A stretch of 64,000 nucleotides of DNA, taken from Agrobacterium tumefaciens str. B6. Lineage in GTDB: Bacteria; Pseudomonadota; Alphaproteobacteria; Rhizobiales; Rhizobiaceae. Shown here piece after piece: positions 44,893-54,577 of this stretch. The notes below the pieces were generated by a model. It was not told the origin of the DNA and made no database searches. It worked only from the letters and a program-made list of their open reading frames with translations. The DNA is taken from positions 186,001 to 250,000 of the forward strand of contig NZ_LMVK01000001.1 of assembly GCF_001541315.1 (NCBI RefSeq), read 5' to 3'. Each line of letters starts with the position of its first letter. Positions within the stretch are counted from its first letter, which is position 1. A program made the position numbers and the translations under genes.

Positions 44893-46011
44893 TCAAACGC
44901 GCATCGGCATCAGAACATAAAGCGCATCATCGCCAGCGGTGTCGCGAACCAGCGTCGGCGAGCCGGCGTCGGCCAGCAGGAAAATCGCGTCGTCGCCGGA
45001 AAGCTGCGAGGTGATGTCGAGGAGATATTTGGCATTGAAGCCGATTTCCATCGAATCATTGTCATAACCGACGGCCACTTCTTCCGTCGCACTGCCCGAA
45101 TCCGGGTTGTTGACGGTCAGCGTCAGCTGGCCATTGGTGAGCGCGAGCTTGACGGCGCGGCCGCGCTCGGAAGAAATGGTCGAGACGCGGTCGACAGCCT
45201 GCGCGAAAGTCTGGCAATCGACGCGCATTTCCTTGTCATTGCCGGTCGGGATCACGCGCTGGTAATCGGGGAAGGTGCCGTCGATCAGCTTCGAGGTCAG
45301 AACGACCGAACCGATGGTCAGGCGGATTTTCGCATCCGAGACTTCGACGGTGACTTCCAGTTCCGGATTGTCCATCAGCTTCTGCAGCTCGCCGACGGTC
45401 TTGCGCGGAATGATGATGCCAGGCATGCCTTCGGAACCGGAGGGCGCATCCACATCGGCGCGCGCCAGACGGTGACCGTCGGTGGCGACGGCGCGCAGCT
45501 TCAGGTCGCCATTGCTTTCAATGGTGTGGAAGAAAATGCCGTTCAGGTAATAACGCGTCTCTTCGGTCGAAATCGCAAATTGCGTCCGGTCGATCAGCAT
45601 CTTCAGGTCGGTCGCCTTCAGTTTGAAGGTGTGGCTGAAGGTGCCGGCGGTCAGGTCGGGGAAATCCGTCTCCGGAAGGCATTGCAGCGAGAACTTCGAG
45701 CGGCCGGAGGCAACGGTCATCGAGGAGCCGTCCGGGTTGGTCGCCAGAAGCACCTCGGAACCGTCAGGCAGCTTGCGCACGATTTCATAAAGCAGGTGCG
45801 CCGGCACGGTGGTGGCGCCCGCCTGCTCCACCATGGCCGGGGTCGCTTCGGTGATTTCCAGATCGAGGTCGGTCGCCTTCATGTCCAGATTGGCGCCGGA
45901 TGCGCGCAGGAGGACGTTGGACAGGATCGGGATCGTGTTGCGACGCTCGACAACCCGGTGGACGTGGTTCAGCGATTTCAGAAGGTTCGACCGCTCAAGA
46001 GTAATACGCAT
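44893..46011 (-). CDS. dnaN: DNA polymerase III beta subunit (sliding clamp)
   Basis: 372 residues from ATG at 46009-46011, giving the family N-terminus MRITLERSNLLKSLNHVHRV; an in-frame extension to 46083 is non-conserved. Three beta-clamp domains of about 120 residues each are present, with HTFKLKATDLKMLIDRTQF in domain 2 and the C-terminal LPMRV. The ring tethers the polymerase to DNA. The gene is not next to dnaA, as in many Rhizobiales. A terminator follows. Confidence 0.97.
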   Translation of the reverse strand: MRITLERSNLLKSLNHVHRVVERRNTIPILSNVLLRASGANLDMKATDLDLEITEATPAMVEQAGATTVPAHLLYEIVRKLPDGSEVLLATNPDGSSMTVASGRSKFSLQCLPETDFPDLTAGTFSHTFKLKATDLKMLIDRTQFAISTEETRYYLNGIFFHTIESNGDLKLRAVATDGHRLARADVDAPSGSEGMPGIIIPRKTVGELQKLMDNPELEVTVEVSDAKIRLTIGSVVLTSKLIDGTFPDYQRVIPTGNDKEMRVDCQTFAQAVDRVSTISSERGRAVKLALTNGQLTLTVNNPDSGSATEEVAVGYDNDSMEIGFNAKYLLDITSQLSGDDAIFLLADAGSPTLVRDTAGDDALYVLMPMRV

Positions 46012-46278
46012 GGACGCTACCGCTTTCAACCGTTGCGAACCGGCCACCGCCGGATCGGCAAGAAGAGTCTTCACCGGCCGCAAAGCCGGACAATGTGGAC
46101 GGGCAAAATGGCAGAGTTATTGCAGAAAATGCAAGAGCCGAGTGCGTCTGCCGCCGCTCATTTTGCTGCTATACAGCATGATCCACAGGCTTGAACCATC
46201 CATGGAGCTTGTTCGCCGGTTTTCTATTGCCCATAAAGAGGGAAAACCGGAGCGACCGGCCGGGAATGATCGGCCAGA

Positions 46279-47217
46279 ATGATTGGAAGCCGTGTGACGG
46301 AAGAAATATCGAACAGCGACAACAGAGACAAGAAGAGCTTCAGGATCGGCACGGCCACCATTGCGGCACGACCGCTGGAGCCCGCCCTTTATCTCGTGGC
46401 CACGCCCATCGGCAATCTCGGTGATATTACCATCCGTGCGCTGGAAACGCTGGCCTCGGCCGATGTTCTCGCCTGCGAGGATACCCGCGTCACCCGCATC
46501 CTGCTCGAACGTTACGGTATCCGCACCCGCCCGCTCTCCTATCACGAGCACAATGCCAACGAAGCGGGACCGAAGCTCATCGCAGCTCTCGAGGCCGGAA
46601 AATCCGTGGCGCTGGTATCGGATGCCGGAACGCCGCTGGTTTCCGATCCCGGTTATCGCCTCGGTCAACTGGCGCTTGAAGCCGGGCATCGCGTCGTGCC
46701 GGTGCCGGGCGCTTCTGCGCCGCTTGCCGCCCTCGTCGGCTCGGGCATGCCGAGTGACGCCTTCCTGTTTGCAGGCTTTCTGCCTGTGAAAGATCGCGGC
46801 AAGCGCGACCGTTTTGCCGCGCTGGCGAAAATCCCCGCAACCCTGATCTTCTTTGAATCGCCGCATCGTATCGGTGCTTCCGTCAAAGTCGCGTCGGAGG
46901 TGCTCGGCCGCGACCGCCGCGCCGTGGTCTGCCGTGAACTGACCAAGACTTTCGAGGAATTCCGGCGTGGCACGCTCGGCGAGCTTGCGGATTATTATGA
47001 TGGCGACCGGGTGGTGAAGGGCGAGATCGTGCTTCTGGTGGAGCCGCCCTCCTATGATGAGATACCCGATATCGAGGATGTCGAGAAGCTTCTGAAGGAT
47101 CTCGTCGCCACCATGTCGGCCGCCAAGGCCGCGGGTGAAGCGGCGAAGCTGACGGGCCTGCCGCGCAAGGAGCTTTATCAAAGGCTGCTGGATATGAAGG
47201 AAACGGATGGCCGCTGA
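46279..47217 (+). CDS. rsmI: 16S rRNA (cytidine1402-2'-O)-methyltransferase
   Basis: 312 residues from ATG at 46279 (GTG at 46294 is an alternative; both ribosome sites are weak). The tetrapyrrole-methylase-like fold of RsmI is shown by [43 protein letters not shown] and FFESPHRI. It methylates the ribose of C1402 in 16S rRNA with SAM. It is divergent from dnaN and overlaps yraN by 11 bases, a common rhizobial pair. Confidence 0.95.
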   Translation: MIGSRVTEEISNSDNRDKKSFRIGTATIAARPLEPALYLVATPIGNLGDITIRALETLASADVLACEDTRVTRILLERYGIRTRPLSYHEHNANEAGPKLIAALEAGKSVALVSDAGTPLVSDPGYRLGQLALEAGHRVVPVPGASAPLAALVGSGMPSDAFLFAGFLPVKDRGKRDRFAALAKIPATLIFFESPHRIGASVKVASEVLGRDRRAVVCRELTKTFEEFRRGTLGELADYYDGDRVVKGEIVLLVEPPSYDEIPDIEDVEKLLKDLVATMSAAKAAGEAAKLTGLPRKELYQRLLDMKETDGR

Positions 47218-47575
47218 CGGGCGAAGCAATGAAAGGCGCAAAGCCGAACGACGCGGCCATGCTGCGGAATATTGGGCGGCACTTTATCTGCTGCTGAAGG
47301 GATATCGCATCCTCGCCATTCGTTATCGCACCCGGCTGGGGGAAATAGACCTCATCGCCCGCAAGAAGGACCTCGTTGCCATCATCGAGGTCAAGGCGCG
47401 GTCCTCAGGAGCCGGTGCGGTTGATGCTGTCGGCTTCCATTCGCAGCAGCGCATCCGGGCGGCCGCCGATCTCTGGCTCGCCCGCCGCAAGGATGCCGCG
47501 CGGTTTTCACTGCGTTTCGATATTGTCGCGGTCCTGCCGCATCGCCTGCCGCAGCATTTCATCGACGCCTTTTGA
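47207..47575 (+). CDS. yraN: YraN (UPF0102) endonuclease-like protein
   Basis: 122 residues. The UPF0102 pattern is present: [43 protein letters not shown], with the Glu/Asp/ExK residues of restriction-endonuclease-like folds. Role is not established. It starts inside the end of rsmI (overlap 47207-47217) and precedes the acetyltransferase by 13 bases, so the three genes may be one operon. Confidence 0.9.
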   Translation: MAADGRSNERRKAERRGHAAEYWAALYLLLKGYRILAIRYRTRLGEIDLIARKKDLVAIIEVKARSSGAGAVDAVGFHSQQRIRAAADLWLARRKDAARFSLRFDIVAVLPHRLPQHFIDAF

Positions 47576-47588
47576 GGGGAGGGAAACA

Positions 47589-48149
47589 ATGTCCACCGAA
47601 CGGGAAAAAATGGCCGCGGGCGAATGGTACAGCTGCATGGATACGGAGCTGGATATATTGCGCTGGCGGGCACGAAAGGCCGTCCACCAGCACAATACGA
47701 TGCCGCCGGATGAGCGCGGGGCGATTGCACCGCTGCTGCGCACCCTCTTTAATTCTGTCGGGGAAGGCGCATTTCTTGAAGCGCCGTTTCATTGCGCTTA
47801 CGGTTTCAACATTACGCTGGGCAAAAATGTTTATCTCAATGCCGGCTGCACCATTCTCGATTCCGCGAAGGTCGCGATAGCCGATGGCGCGATGCTCGGG
47901 CCTGCTGTGCAGATTTATTGTGCGGAACACCATCTGGACCCGGTGCCGCGGGCGCAAGGCATTGAAATCGCGAAGCCTGTGACGATCGGGCGAGATGTCT
48001 GGATCGGCGGCGGAGCGATCCTTCTGGCGGGCATCACCATTTGTGACGGCGCGATTGTCGGCGCCGGTTCGGTGGTGACGCGCAATGTGCCGCCGGGCGT
48101 GACGGTGGTGGGAAATCCGGCTCGGCCCATAAAGCGTATAGCCGACTGA
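47589..48149 (+). CDS. Maltose O-acetyltransferase/NodL-like hexapeptide acetyltransferase
   Basis: 186 residues from ATG at 47589, behind GAGGGGAGGG. An N-terminal helical MAC domain (EREKMAAGEWYSCMDTEL) precedes the left-handed beta-helix built of hexapeptide repeats (VYLNAGCTILDSAKVAIADG, VWIGGGAILLAGITICDG). The catalytic His is in YCAEHHLDP. It acetylates a sugar, perhaps maltose or a surface sugar, from acetyl-CoA. In rhizobia the related NodL acts on Nod factors, but no nod genes are here. Confidence 0.9.
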   Translation: MSTEREKMAAGEWYSCMDTELDILRWRARKAVHQHNTMPPDERGAIAPLLRTLFNSVGEGAFLEAPFHCAYGFNITLGKNVYLNAGCTILDSAKVAIADGAMLGPAVQIYCAEHHLDPVPRAQGIEIAKPVTIGRDVWIGGGAILLAGITICDGAIVGAGSVVTRNVPPGVTVVGNPARPIKRIAD

Positions 48150-48164
48150 GAGTTTCGCCAGCTG

Positions 48165-48204
48165 CTGTAATAAATCTGACATGGAACTGTCAAAGAGGCG
48201 TCAT
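48165..48204 (+). promoter_or_regulatory. Pho box with four repeats upstream of ugpB
   Basis: Four 7-bp units spaced by four bases: CTGTAAT (48165), CTGACAT (48176), CTGTCAA (48187) and GCGTCAT (48198). This is the CTGTCAT-N4 arrangement of PhoB sites and would bind two PhoB dimers. It stands 54 bases upstream of ugpB. A hairpin (AGAGGCGT/ACGCCTCT, 48194-48215) overlaps its end. Confidence 0.85.
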
Positions 48205-48257
48205 CGAACGCCTCTATTCGCATCCTCACCCCAATAAATGGTGGAGAGGATTTAGTA

Positions 48258-49556
48258 ATGTTGAAGAAGATTTCCATGGCCGCAGTGGCCGTCAGCATTT
48301 CGGCGACGTCTTCCATGGCTGCTACCAACATCAGCTGGTGGCATGGCATGGGCGGCCGTAACGGCGAAGTCATCAACGAAGTTTCGCAGAAGTTCAACGA
48401 AGCCCAGAAGGAATGCGCTCTGACGCCGGTTTCCAAGGGCTCCTATGAAGAAGCGCTGGCCAGCGGCATCGCTGCTTTCCGTTCGGGCGAACAGCCGAAC
48501 ATCCTCCAGGTTTTTGACGCTGGCGCTGCCACCATCATCAACGCCAAGGGCGCTGTCATTCCTGCCGAAGACCTCATCAATAAGGCCGGCTACAAGTTCG
48601 ACCGCGACGCCTTCATCAACGGCGTGCGTTATTTCTACGCTGCCGCTGACGGCAAGTTTGTCGGCATGCCGTTCAACTCCTCCGCTCCCATCATGTATGT
48701 CAACGACGAAGCCCTGAAGAAGGCCGGCGTCGAAGCCCCGAAGACCTGGGAAGAGTTCGAGAAGGTTGCGCCGAAGCTGAAGGAAGCCGGTTACATTCCT
48801 CTCGTTCAGTCGCAGCTGACCTGGCAGTTCACGGAGAACTTCTTCTCCCGTAACAACATCCAGTTCGCCACCAACAACAATGGTTACGACAGCGTCACTG
48901 ACACCAAGCTCAAGGTCACCGACCCGAACCTCGTCATGATGTTCGACAAGCTGAAGGACTGGAAGGACAAGGGCCTGTTCGCCTATTATGGTGCCGGCTG
49001 GAACGACAACCAGAAGCCGTTCGAAGAAGGCAAAGTCGCTTTCTGGATCGGTTCTTCGGGCTCCTTCGGCGGTCTGCAGAAGACGGCGACCATGCCGTTC
49101 TCGGCAACCTTCCTTCCCTACTGGGGCTCCATCAAGGGCGCCGGCACCAACTCCTTCATCGGCGGTGCAGCTCTCTTTGCAATGTCGGGCAAGTCTGAAG
49201 CCGAAAATAAGTGCGTGGCTGACTTCTTCCAGTTCCTGACCTCGCCGGAAATCCAGGTCTTCTACCACAAGGCAACCGGTTACGTCGCCATCACCAAGGC
49301 CGCTTACGAAAAGGCCAAGGCTGAAGGCTACTACAAGGAAAAGCCGGTTGCGGAAGTCGGTATCCAGCAGCTGTCGCTGCCGGGCGGCGAATGGTCGAAG
49401 GGCTACCGCTTCGGTTTCTATCCGCAGATCCGCGCCGTCATGGAACGCGAATATAACCGCATCTTCTCCGGCGAAGTCACGCCGAAGGCTGCTTTCGAGA
49501 TCATCGAGAAGGAAGGCAACGACATTCTCGCCCGTTTCGCCAAGACGGCCGGCTAA
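48258..49556 (+). CDS. ugpB: sn-Glycerol-3-phosphate ABC transporter substrate-binding protein
   Basis: 432 residues. The signal peptide (MLKKISMAAVAVSISATSSM, AxA near 22) exports it. The mature protein is the family-1 periplasmic binding fold with NISWWHGMGGRNGEVINEV at the start and a KPVAEVGIQQLSLPGGEWSK region typical of UgpB. It binds sn-glycerol-3-phosphate (and glycerophosphodiesters) and passes it to UgpAE. Expression is probably PhoB-dependent. A hairpin follows before ugpA, as is common after binding-protein genes. Confidence 0.95.
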   Translation: MLKKISMAAVAVSISATSSMAATNISWWHGMGGRNGEVINEVSQKFNEAQKECALTPVSKGSYEEALASGIAAFRSGEQPNILQVFDAGAATIINAKGAVIPAEDLINKAGYKFDRDAFINGVRYFYAAADGKFVGMPFNSSAPIMYVNDEALKKAGVEAPKTWEEFEKVAPKLKEAGYIPLVQSQLTWQFTENFFSRNNIQFATNNNGYDSVTDTKLKVTDPNLVMMFDKLKDWKDKGLFAYYGAGWNDNQKPFEEGKVAFWIGSSGSFGGLQKTATMPFSATFLPYWGSIKGAGTNSFIGGAALFAMSGKSEAENKCVADFFQFLTSPEIQVFYHKATGYVAITKAAYEKAKAEGYYKEKPVAEVGIQQLSLPGGEWSKGYRFGFYPQIRAVMEREYNRIFSGEVTPKAAFEIIEKEGNDILARFAKTAG

Positions 49557-49585
49557 TCGGCCCGTTTTAAACCAACGATAGTTGT

Positions 49586-49616
49586 CGAGCCTCCTTTCCG
49601 CCGGAAGGGAGGCTCG
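49586..49616 (+). promoter_or_regulatory. Intercistronic hairpin between ugpB and ugpA
   Basis: CGAGCCTCC (49586-49594) pairs with GGAGGCTCG (49608-49616), and the stem extends inward through TTCC/GGAA. No T-run follows. It likely stabilises the ugpB mRNA relative to the distal genes. Confidence 0.55.
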
Positions 49617-49639
49617 CTCTTGGATAAGGAAGCGAAAAC

Positions 49640-50605
49640 GTGGCCTATACATCCTCACAACCGAGCCGATTTTCCGGCCGGTCCGCAAAGCCCGGAAAAC
49701 CGCCGAAGGCTGCTGAAGCCGGCATGAAGCGCGTGCAGTTCTCCTCGTCCTTCGTGCCATATCTGTTTCTGGCGCCGCAGCTTGCGGTGATCTTCATCTT
49801 CTTCTATTGGCCGTCCGTTCAGGCCGTGCAATCTTCCTTTTTTATCGAAGACCCTTTCGGATTCGGCGCGTCCTTCGTGGGCTTCGCCAATTATTCGGAT
49901 GCGATATTCAGCCCGGAATATCTCGGCATCGCCAAATTCACGGTTGTTTTCACCGTGTTGGTAACCTTCTTTTCGTTGGCGCTCGGCCTTCTGCTTGCGG
50001 TCAAGGCTGATGCGGTCATTCGCGGCAGCTCGACATACAAGACGGTGCTGATTTCCGTCTACGCCATCGCGCCGCCTGTCGCGGGTCTTATCGGCATGAT
50101 GTTCTTCGATCAGCATATCGGCCCCTTCGTGAAGATGGCTGCGTTTCTCGGCTGGGACATGAAGGTCGGCCTCAATTATTTCGATACGGCCTTCGCCATG
50201 ATCGTCGTCGCGGTCTGGAAGCAGATTCCCTACAACTTCATCTTCTTCCTTTCGGGTCTCCAGGGCGTTCCGGTCTCCGTGCGGGAAGCCGCCTCCATCG
50301 ACTGCCGCTCCGGCTTTCGCCGGTTCTGGACGGTGATCATGCCGCTTCTGGCGCCCACGGCCTTCTTCCTGCTGATCATCAACATCACCTACGCGCTCTT
50401 CGACACATTCGGCGTCATCGACGTGATGGTGAAGGACAAGGCCGCTAACAACCCGATTACGCTGGTCTACAAGGTGTTTCTGGACGGTTTCCGCGGCAAT
50501 GATATCGGCGGCTCTTCGGCCCAGTCCGTCATCCTGATGCTGGTCGTCTTTGTTCTCACCATCATCCAGTTCCGCTTCATCGAAAAGCGCATCCACTACA
50601 ATTGA
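49640..50605 (+). CDS. ugpA: sn-Glycerol-3-phosphate ABC transporter permease UgpA
   Basis: 321 residues from GTG at 49640, with AAGGA nine bases upstream. Six membrane segments follow a cytoplasmic N-terminus of about 30 residues, longer than in E. coli. The EAA loop that docks the ATPase reads VREAASIDCRSGFRRFWTV. With UgpE it forms the inner-membrane channel. It is part of ugpBAEC. Confidence 0.94.
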   Translation: MAYTSSQPSRFSGRSAKPGKPPKAAEAGMKRVQFSSSFVPYLFLAPQLAVIFIFFYWPSVQAVQSSFFIEDPFGFGASFVGFANYSDAIFSPEYLGIAKFTVVFTVLVTFFSLALGLLLAVKADAVIRGSSTYKTVLISVYAIAPPVAGLIGMMFFDQHIGPFVKMAAFLGWDMKVGLNYFDTAFAMIVVAVWKQIPYNFIFFLSGLQGVPVSVREAASIDCRSGFRRFWTVIMPLLAPTAFFLLIINITYALFDTFGVIDVMVKDKAANNPITLVYKVFLDGFRGNDIGGSSAQSVILMLVVFVLTIIQFRFIEKRIHYN

Positions 50606-50615
50606 GGGAAAACCA

Positions 50616-51458
50616 ATGTACAAGACAAAACCCCTCGATCATCTGGTGCTGATCATTGGCGCGCTGTTTCTGATCCTGCCTGTTATCGTTGCCTTTATGA
50701 CGTCCACTCACACGGCGGCGGAAATCCACCGCAGCGGTCTGGCGATCGTTCCCGGCGACAATTTCATCGAGACCTACGAAAAGGTCCTGACCCAGAAGGG
50801 TGGTTTCACCGGACAGGTGACGGGCCTCAACATGGTGCTGAATTCGCTGATCCTCGGCATCGGTTTTGCTGTCGGCAAGATCGTCCTGTCGATGACGGCC
50901 GCCTATGCGATTGTCTATTTCCGCTTCCGTTTTGCAACGCTCGCCTTCTGGATCATTTTCACCACGCTGCTCCTTCCGCTGGAAGTGCGCATCATGCCCT
51001 CCTATGAGGTCATGAGCAAACTCGGTCTACTGAATTCCTACACCGGCCTCATCGTGCCGCTTCTGGCGTCTGCGACCGGAACCTTCTATTTCCGGCAGTT
51101 CTTCAAATCCATTCCGGAGGAATTGCTGGAAGCCGCCCGCATAGACGGTGCGGGTCCGGTCAAGTTCTTCATCGATGTGATCATCCCGCTTTCCCGTACC
51201 ATGATGGCGGCGATCTTCATCATCATGTTCGTCTACGGTTGGAACCAGTATCTCTGGCCGATGCTGATGACGAATGACGAAAAATTCTTCACCCTGATGC
51301 GTGGCATCAAGTCGATCCTGCAGGTCTGGGTCGGTTCGCAAATTCCCGATTACAACGAAGCTTTCGCGCTTGCCGTTCTGGCCATGCTGCCGCCTGTGAT
51401 GATCGTCGTGATCTTCCAGCGCTGGTTCATCAAGGGCCTCACCGAAAGCGACAAATAA
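50616..51458 (+). CDS. ugpE: sn-Glycerol-3-phosphate ABC transporter permease UgpE
   Basis: 280 residues from ATG at 50616; longer in-frame codons lie inside ugpA. Six membrane segments and the EAA loop ([20 protein letters not shown]) are present. It pairs with UgpA in the inner membrane. It begins 10 bases after the ugpA stop. Confidence 0.95.
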   Translation: MYKTKPLDHLVLIIGALFLILPVIVAFMTSTHTAAEIHRSGLAIVPGDNFIETYEKVLTQKGGFTGQVTGLNMVLNSLILGIGFAVGKIVLSMTAAYAIVYFRFRFATLAFWIIFTTLLLPLEVRIMPSYEVMSKLGLLNSYTGLIVPLLASATGTFYFRQFFKSIPEELLEAARIDGAGPVKFFIDVIIPLSRTMMAAIFIIMFVYGWNQYLWPMLMTNDEKFFTLMRGIKSILQVWVGSQIPDYNEAFALAVLAMLPPVMIVVIFQRWFIKGLTESDK

Positions 51459-51468
51459 GGAAACCGAA

Positions 51469-52569
51469 ATGGCCGCGATAGAAATCAGTCAGGTCTGCAA
51501 AGACTATCATGGCGGCGTGCGCGCCGTGCATCACGTCGATATCGACATCAGGGACGGCGAGTTCATCGTGCTCGTCGGCCCCTCCGGCTGCGGCAAGTCC
51601 ACGCTGCTGCGCATGGTCGCCGGGCTCGAGGACATCTCCGAAGGCACGGTGAAGATCGGCGACCGGGTGGTCAACCAGACCGATCCCGCCGATCGGGATA
51701 TTGCCATGGTGTTCCAGAACTACGCGCTTTACCCGCATATGTCGGTGCGCGAGAACCTGGAATACGGGTTGAAGAACCGCAAGACGCCGAAGGCGGAAAT
51801 CGATGCGCGCGTGGCAGAAGCTGCGCGTATGCTGCAGCTTGAACCCTATCTGGAGCGCAAGCCGCGCGCCCTTTCCGGCGGCCAGCGGCAGCGTGTCGCC
51901 ATGGGTCGCGCCATCGTGCGCAAACCGGCGGCTTTCCTGTTCGACGAGCCCCTGTCCAACCTCGATGCCAAGCTGCGCGTTTCCATGCGCGGCGAGATCA
52001 AGCGTCTGCAAAAGCGTCTCGGCACCACCTCTATTTACGTCACCCACGATCAGCTGGAGGCCATGACGCTGGCCGATCGTCTTGTTGTGCTGAATGGCGG
52101 CCGTATCGAACAGATCGGCGCGCCGCTTGATGTCTACCACACGCCCGCCTCCACCTTTGTCGCCAGCTTCATCGGCTCTCCCGCCATGAACCTGCTGAAC
52201 GCCGAGTTGCATGGCGATAGCCTTGCCGTCGGTCCGGCGCTCTTTGCGCTCGACGGTTTTGCACCCACCTCCGGCCCGATAACGGTGGGCATGCGGGCGG
52301 AAGATTTCCGCCTCGCTGCGGCAGGTGAACAGGGCTTCCCGCTTCGGGTCGATTATATCGAGGAACTGGGTTCGCAGCGTCTCATCCACGGCATGATCGG
52401 CGACCAGAGTCTGACGGTTGCGTTCCCGCCGGATGTCGAGGTTCCGTCCGCGCTCTCCGTGACGATCGCGCCGGAAAAACTGCATTTCTTCTCCAGCGAA
52501 ACCGGCAAGCGCATTGCCGGCAAAGCGGAGCAGCTGGCGGCGCAGCCCGCGCAGATGGCGACGGCCTGA
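51469..52569 (+). CDS. ugpC: sn-Glycerol-3-phosphate ABC transporter ATP-binding protein UgpC
   Basis: 366 residues. Walker A is GPSGCGKST (about 37-45), the signature is [14 protein letters not shown] (about 135), Walker [15 protein letters not shown] (about 158) and the switch His is in YVTHDQ. The C-terminal TOBE domain begins near 240. It supplies energy to UgpAE. It begins 10 bases after ugpE and ends the operon; an inverted repeat (52582-52612) follows. Confidence 0.96.
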   Translation: MAAIEISQVCKDYHGGVRAVHHVDIDIRDGEFIVLVGPSGCGKSTLLRMVAGLEDISEGTVKIGDRVVNQTDPADRDIAMVFQNYALYPHMSVRENLEYGLKNRKTPKAEIDARVAEAARMLQLEPYLERKPRALSGGQRQRVAMGRAIVRKPAAFLFDEPLSNLDAKLRVSMRGEIKRLQKRLGTTSIYVTHDQLEAMTLADRLVVLNGGRIEQIGAPLDVYHTPASTFVASFIGSPAMNLLNAELHGDSLAVGPALFALDGFAPTSGPITVGMRAEDFRLAAAGEQGFPLRVDYIEELGSQRLIHGMIGDQSLTVAFPPDVEVPSALSVTIAPEKLHFFSSETGKRIAGKAEQLAAQPAQMATA

Positions 52570-52581
52570 GCGCATCGCAGA

Positions 52582-52612
52582 AATCGGCGCGATGACTAAA
52601 ATTGCGCCGATT
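52582..52612 (+). terminator. Inverted repeat after ugpC
   Basis: AATCGGCGC (52582-52590) and GCGCCGATT (52604-52612) are perfect 9-bp arms with a 13-base loop. No T-run follows (GTCAAAAC), so termination would be weak; it may instead protect the 3' end of the ugp mRNA. Confidence 0.4.
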
Positions 52613-52678
52613 GTCAAAACCGCTTTGTTACGATCCCGATGATAGAAGACCTCCAATATTTCACGGGGGTTTTCTAAT

Positions 52679-53191
52679 ATGTCCTTCAAAATGATGTTCG
52701 CTGCCGCGGCAACCATGGCGGTCCGCACAATGCCGATATTGCCGGCCTATTTGCGTCGGTCAAAAGACGAGGCTGTCGTCAGCGCATCCTGCACCGATCT
52801 GCGGCTTCAGCCGGCCCCCATCAATCCGGACTGGGTCATTTCCGGTACCCCCCAGGCGCGCGCGGCGGATCACTCCAGAAGCGGCGACCGTGCTTCCAGC
52901 ACCGCCATGTGGGATTGCACGGCGGGGGAATTCCGCTGGTTCTTCGGCTGGGATGAAACCGTCTATATTCTGGAAGGCGAAGTGCATGTAACCGCGGAAG
53001 ACGGTTCCATCAGCATCCTGCGGGTCGGCGATGTCGCCTATTTCCCTGCGGGAACATGGGCCACCTGGCGGGTGGATGATTATGTCCGCAAGGTCGCTTT
53101 CATGCGTCGCCCGTTCCCCAAGGCGCTGGCTCTCGCCTATCGCGTCAAGAACAAGCTGTTTGCCGGCCGTTCCTATAAGCTGGCGGCCTGA
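52679..53191 (+). CDS. Cupin-domain (DUF861) protein
   Basis: 170 residues. The cupin fold is visible in the C-terminal half: TAMWDCTAGEFRWFFGWDE, TVYILEGEVHVTAEDG and LRVGDVAYFPAGTWATWRVD. The DUF861 group includes proteins related to ureidoglycolate metabolism, but the role here is unknown. The N-terminal part (residues 1-20) is hydrophobic and could be a weak signal. It is a single gene between ugpC and gshB. Confidence 0.8.
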   Translation: MSFKMMFAAAATMAVRTMPILPAYLRRSKDEAVVSASCTDLRLQPAPINPDWVISGTPQARAADHSRSGDRASSTAMWDCTAGEFRWFFGWDETVYILEGEVHVTAEDGSISILRVGDVAYFPAGTWATWRVDDYVRKVAFMRRPFPKALALAYRVKNKLFAGRSYKLAA

Positions 53192-53434
53192 ACCCATAAA
53201 ACCTTCTGATGGGCGGGGCCGGTGCGGCGCCGCCAACGGAATTGTGAAGGTTCAATAAAACTCACACGAACCACCGCTTGCAGCAGTTGCCTTTGAATGA
53301 TCGCTGCCCTACATCTTCAGGGTTTTCTGAAGCGTTTCCGGGTCCCTCCCGGTACTGCAGGGAAGCTTGAAAAGGCGAGGCAATGGGCACGGCGGGCCGG
53401 GAAAGCGTCCGCATGCTGCAAGAGGAACATGCGC

Positions 53435-54394
53435 ATGGCGAAGATCAAGAACGTCGCGATCCAGATGGATCATGTCTCCGGCATCAATATCGCCGGTGAC
53501 TCCACCTTCGCCATGAGCCTCGAGGCGCAGGCACGCGGCTACCGGCTGTTCCATTATACGCCCGAGCGCCTTTCCATGCGCGATGGCAAGATTTACGCCA
53601 CGGTGGAGCAGATGGAACTGCGCGACATCAAGGGCGACCATTTCTCCCTGTCGGAGCCGGAGCGTGTCGATCTCTCGACCATGGATGTCATCCATCTGCG
53701 TCAGGATCCGCCCTTCGACATGGCTTACATCACCTCGACCCATCTGCTGGAACGCATTCATCCGAAAACGCTTGTCGTCAACGATCCCGCCTGGGTCCGT
53801 AACTCGCCGGAAAAGATTTTCGTCACCGAATTCGCCGACCTGATGCCGAAGACGTTGATCACCAAGGACGCGGAGGAAATCGCCCGCTTCCGCAATGAAA
53901 TGGGCGATATCATTCTGAAGCCGCTTTATGGCAATGGCGGCGCGGGCGTCTTCCATTCCGCGCGCGACGACCGCAATTTCTCCTCGCTTCTGGAGATGTT
54001 CGGGCAGATGTTCCGCGAGCCTTACATCGCCCAGCAATATCTGCCTGACGTCCGAAAGGGCGACAAGCGAATCCTCCTGGTGGATGGCGAACCCGTGGGC
54101 GCAATCAACCGCGTACCGGCGGAAAACGATGCCCGTTCCAACATGCATGCCGGCGGACGGCCGGAACCGACGGAACTGACGGCGCGCGAGAAGGAAATCT
54201 GCCGCCGCATCGGTCCGGCCTTGCGCGAGCGCGGTTTCCTCTTCGTCGGCATCGACGTGATTGGCGACTATATGACAGAAATCAATGTCACCTCGCCGAC
54301 CGGCATTCGTGAAGTGCGCAAATTCGGCGGTGCCGATGTCGCAAGCCTTTTGTGGGACGCGATCGAGAAAAAGCGCGAAGCTCAGGATTTCTGA
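53435..54394 (+). CDS. gshB: Glutathione synthase
   Basis: 319 residues from ATG at 53435, eight bases after GAGGA. The N-terminal prokaryotic glutathione-synthase domain ([19 protein letters not shown]) is followed by the ATP-grasp region with [15 protein letters not shown] and [19 protein letters not shown]. It joins gamma-glutamylcysteine and glycine with ATP. The next gene, comM, lies 183 bases downstream on the same strand. gshA is not in the window. Confidence 0.96.
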   Translation: MAKIKNVAIQMDHVSGINIAGDSTFAMSLEAQARGYRLFHYTPERLSMRDGKIYATVEQMELRDIKGDHFSLSEPERVDLSTMDVIHLRQDPPFDMAYITSTHLLERIHPKTLVVNDPAWVRNSPEKIFVTEFADLMPKTLITKDAEEIARFRNEMGDIILKPLYGNGGAGVFHSARDDRNFSSLLEMFGQMFREPYIAQQYLPDVRKGDKRILLVDGEPVGAINRVPAENDARSNMHAGGRPEPTELTAREKEICRRIGPALRERGFLFVGIDVIGDYMTEINVTSPTGIREVRKFGGADVASLLWDAIEKKREAQDF

Positions 54395-54577
54395 CGCGAC
54401 CTGCTGCCGATCCAGCTTTGTTCCATGAGCGCAACTAGATGCAACTAAAATACATCGTCAGCGGGAAATTGTTCGCTGGATGTTCTTGTTTTATTCTTTG
54501 CCCTGTGGCACGTTGCTTGCGGGTGGCCGCAACAGGGCATGAAGCTCTGGTGATGCGGCCGGTTTGCGGGGCAGGCC

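Noticed and set aside
44842-46194. 450-codon plus-strand frame
   Set aside because: Antisense to dnaN; no domain similarity.
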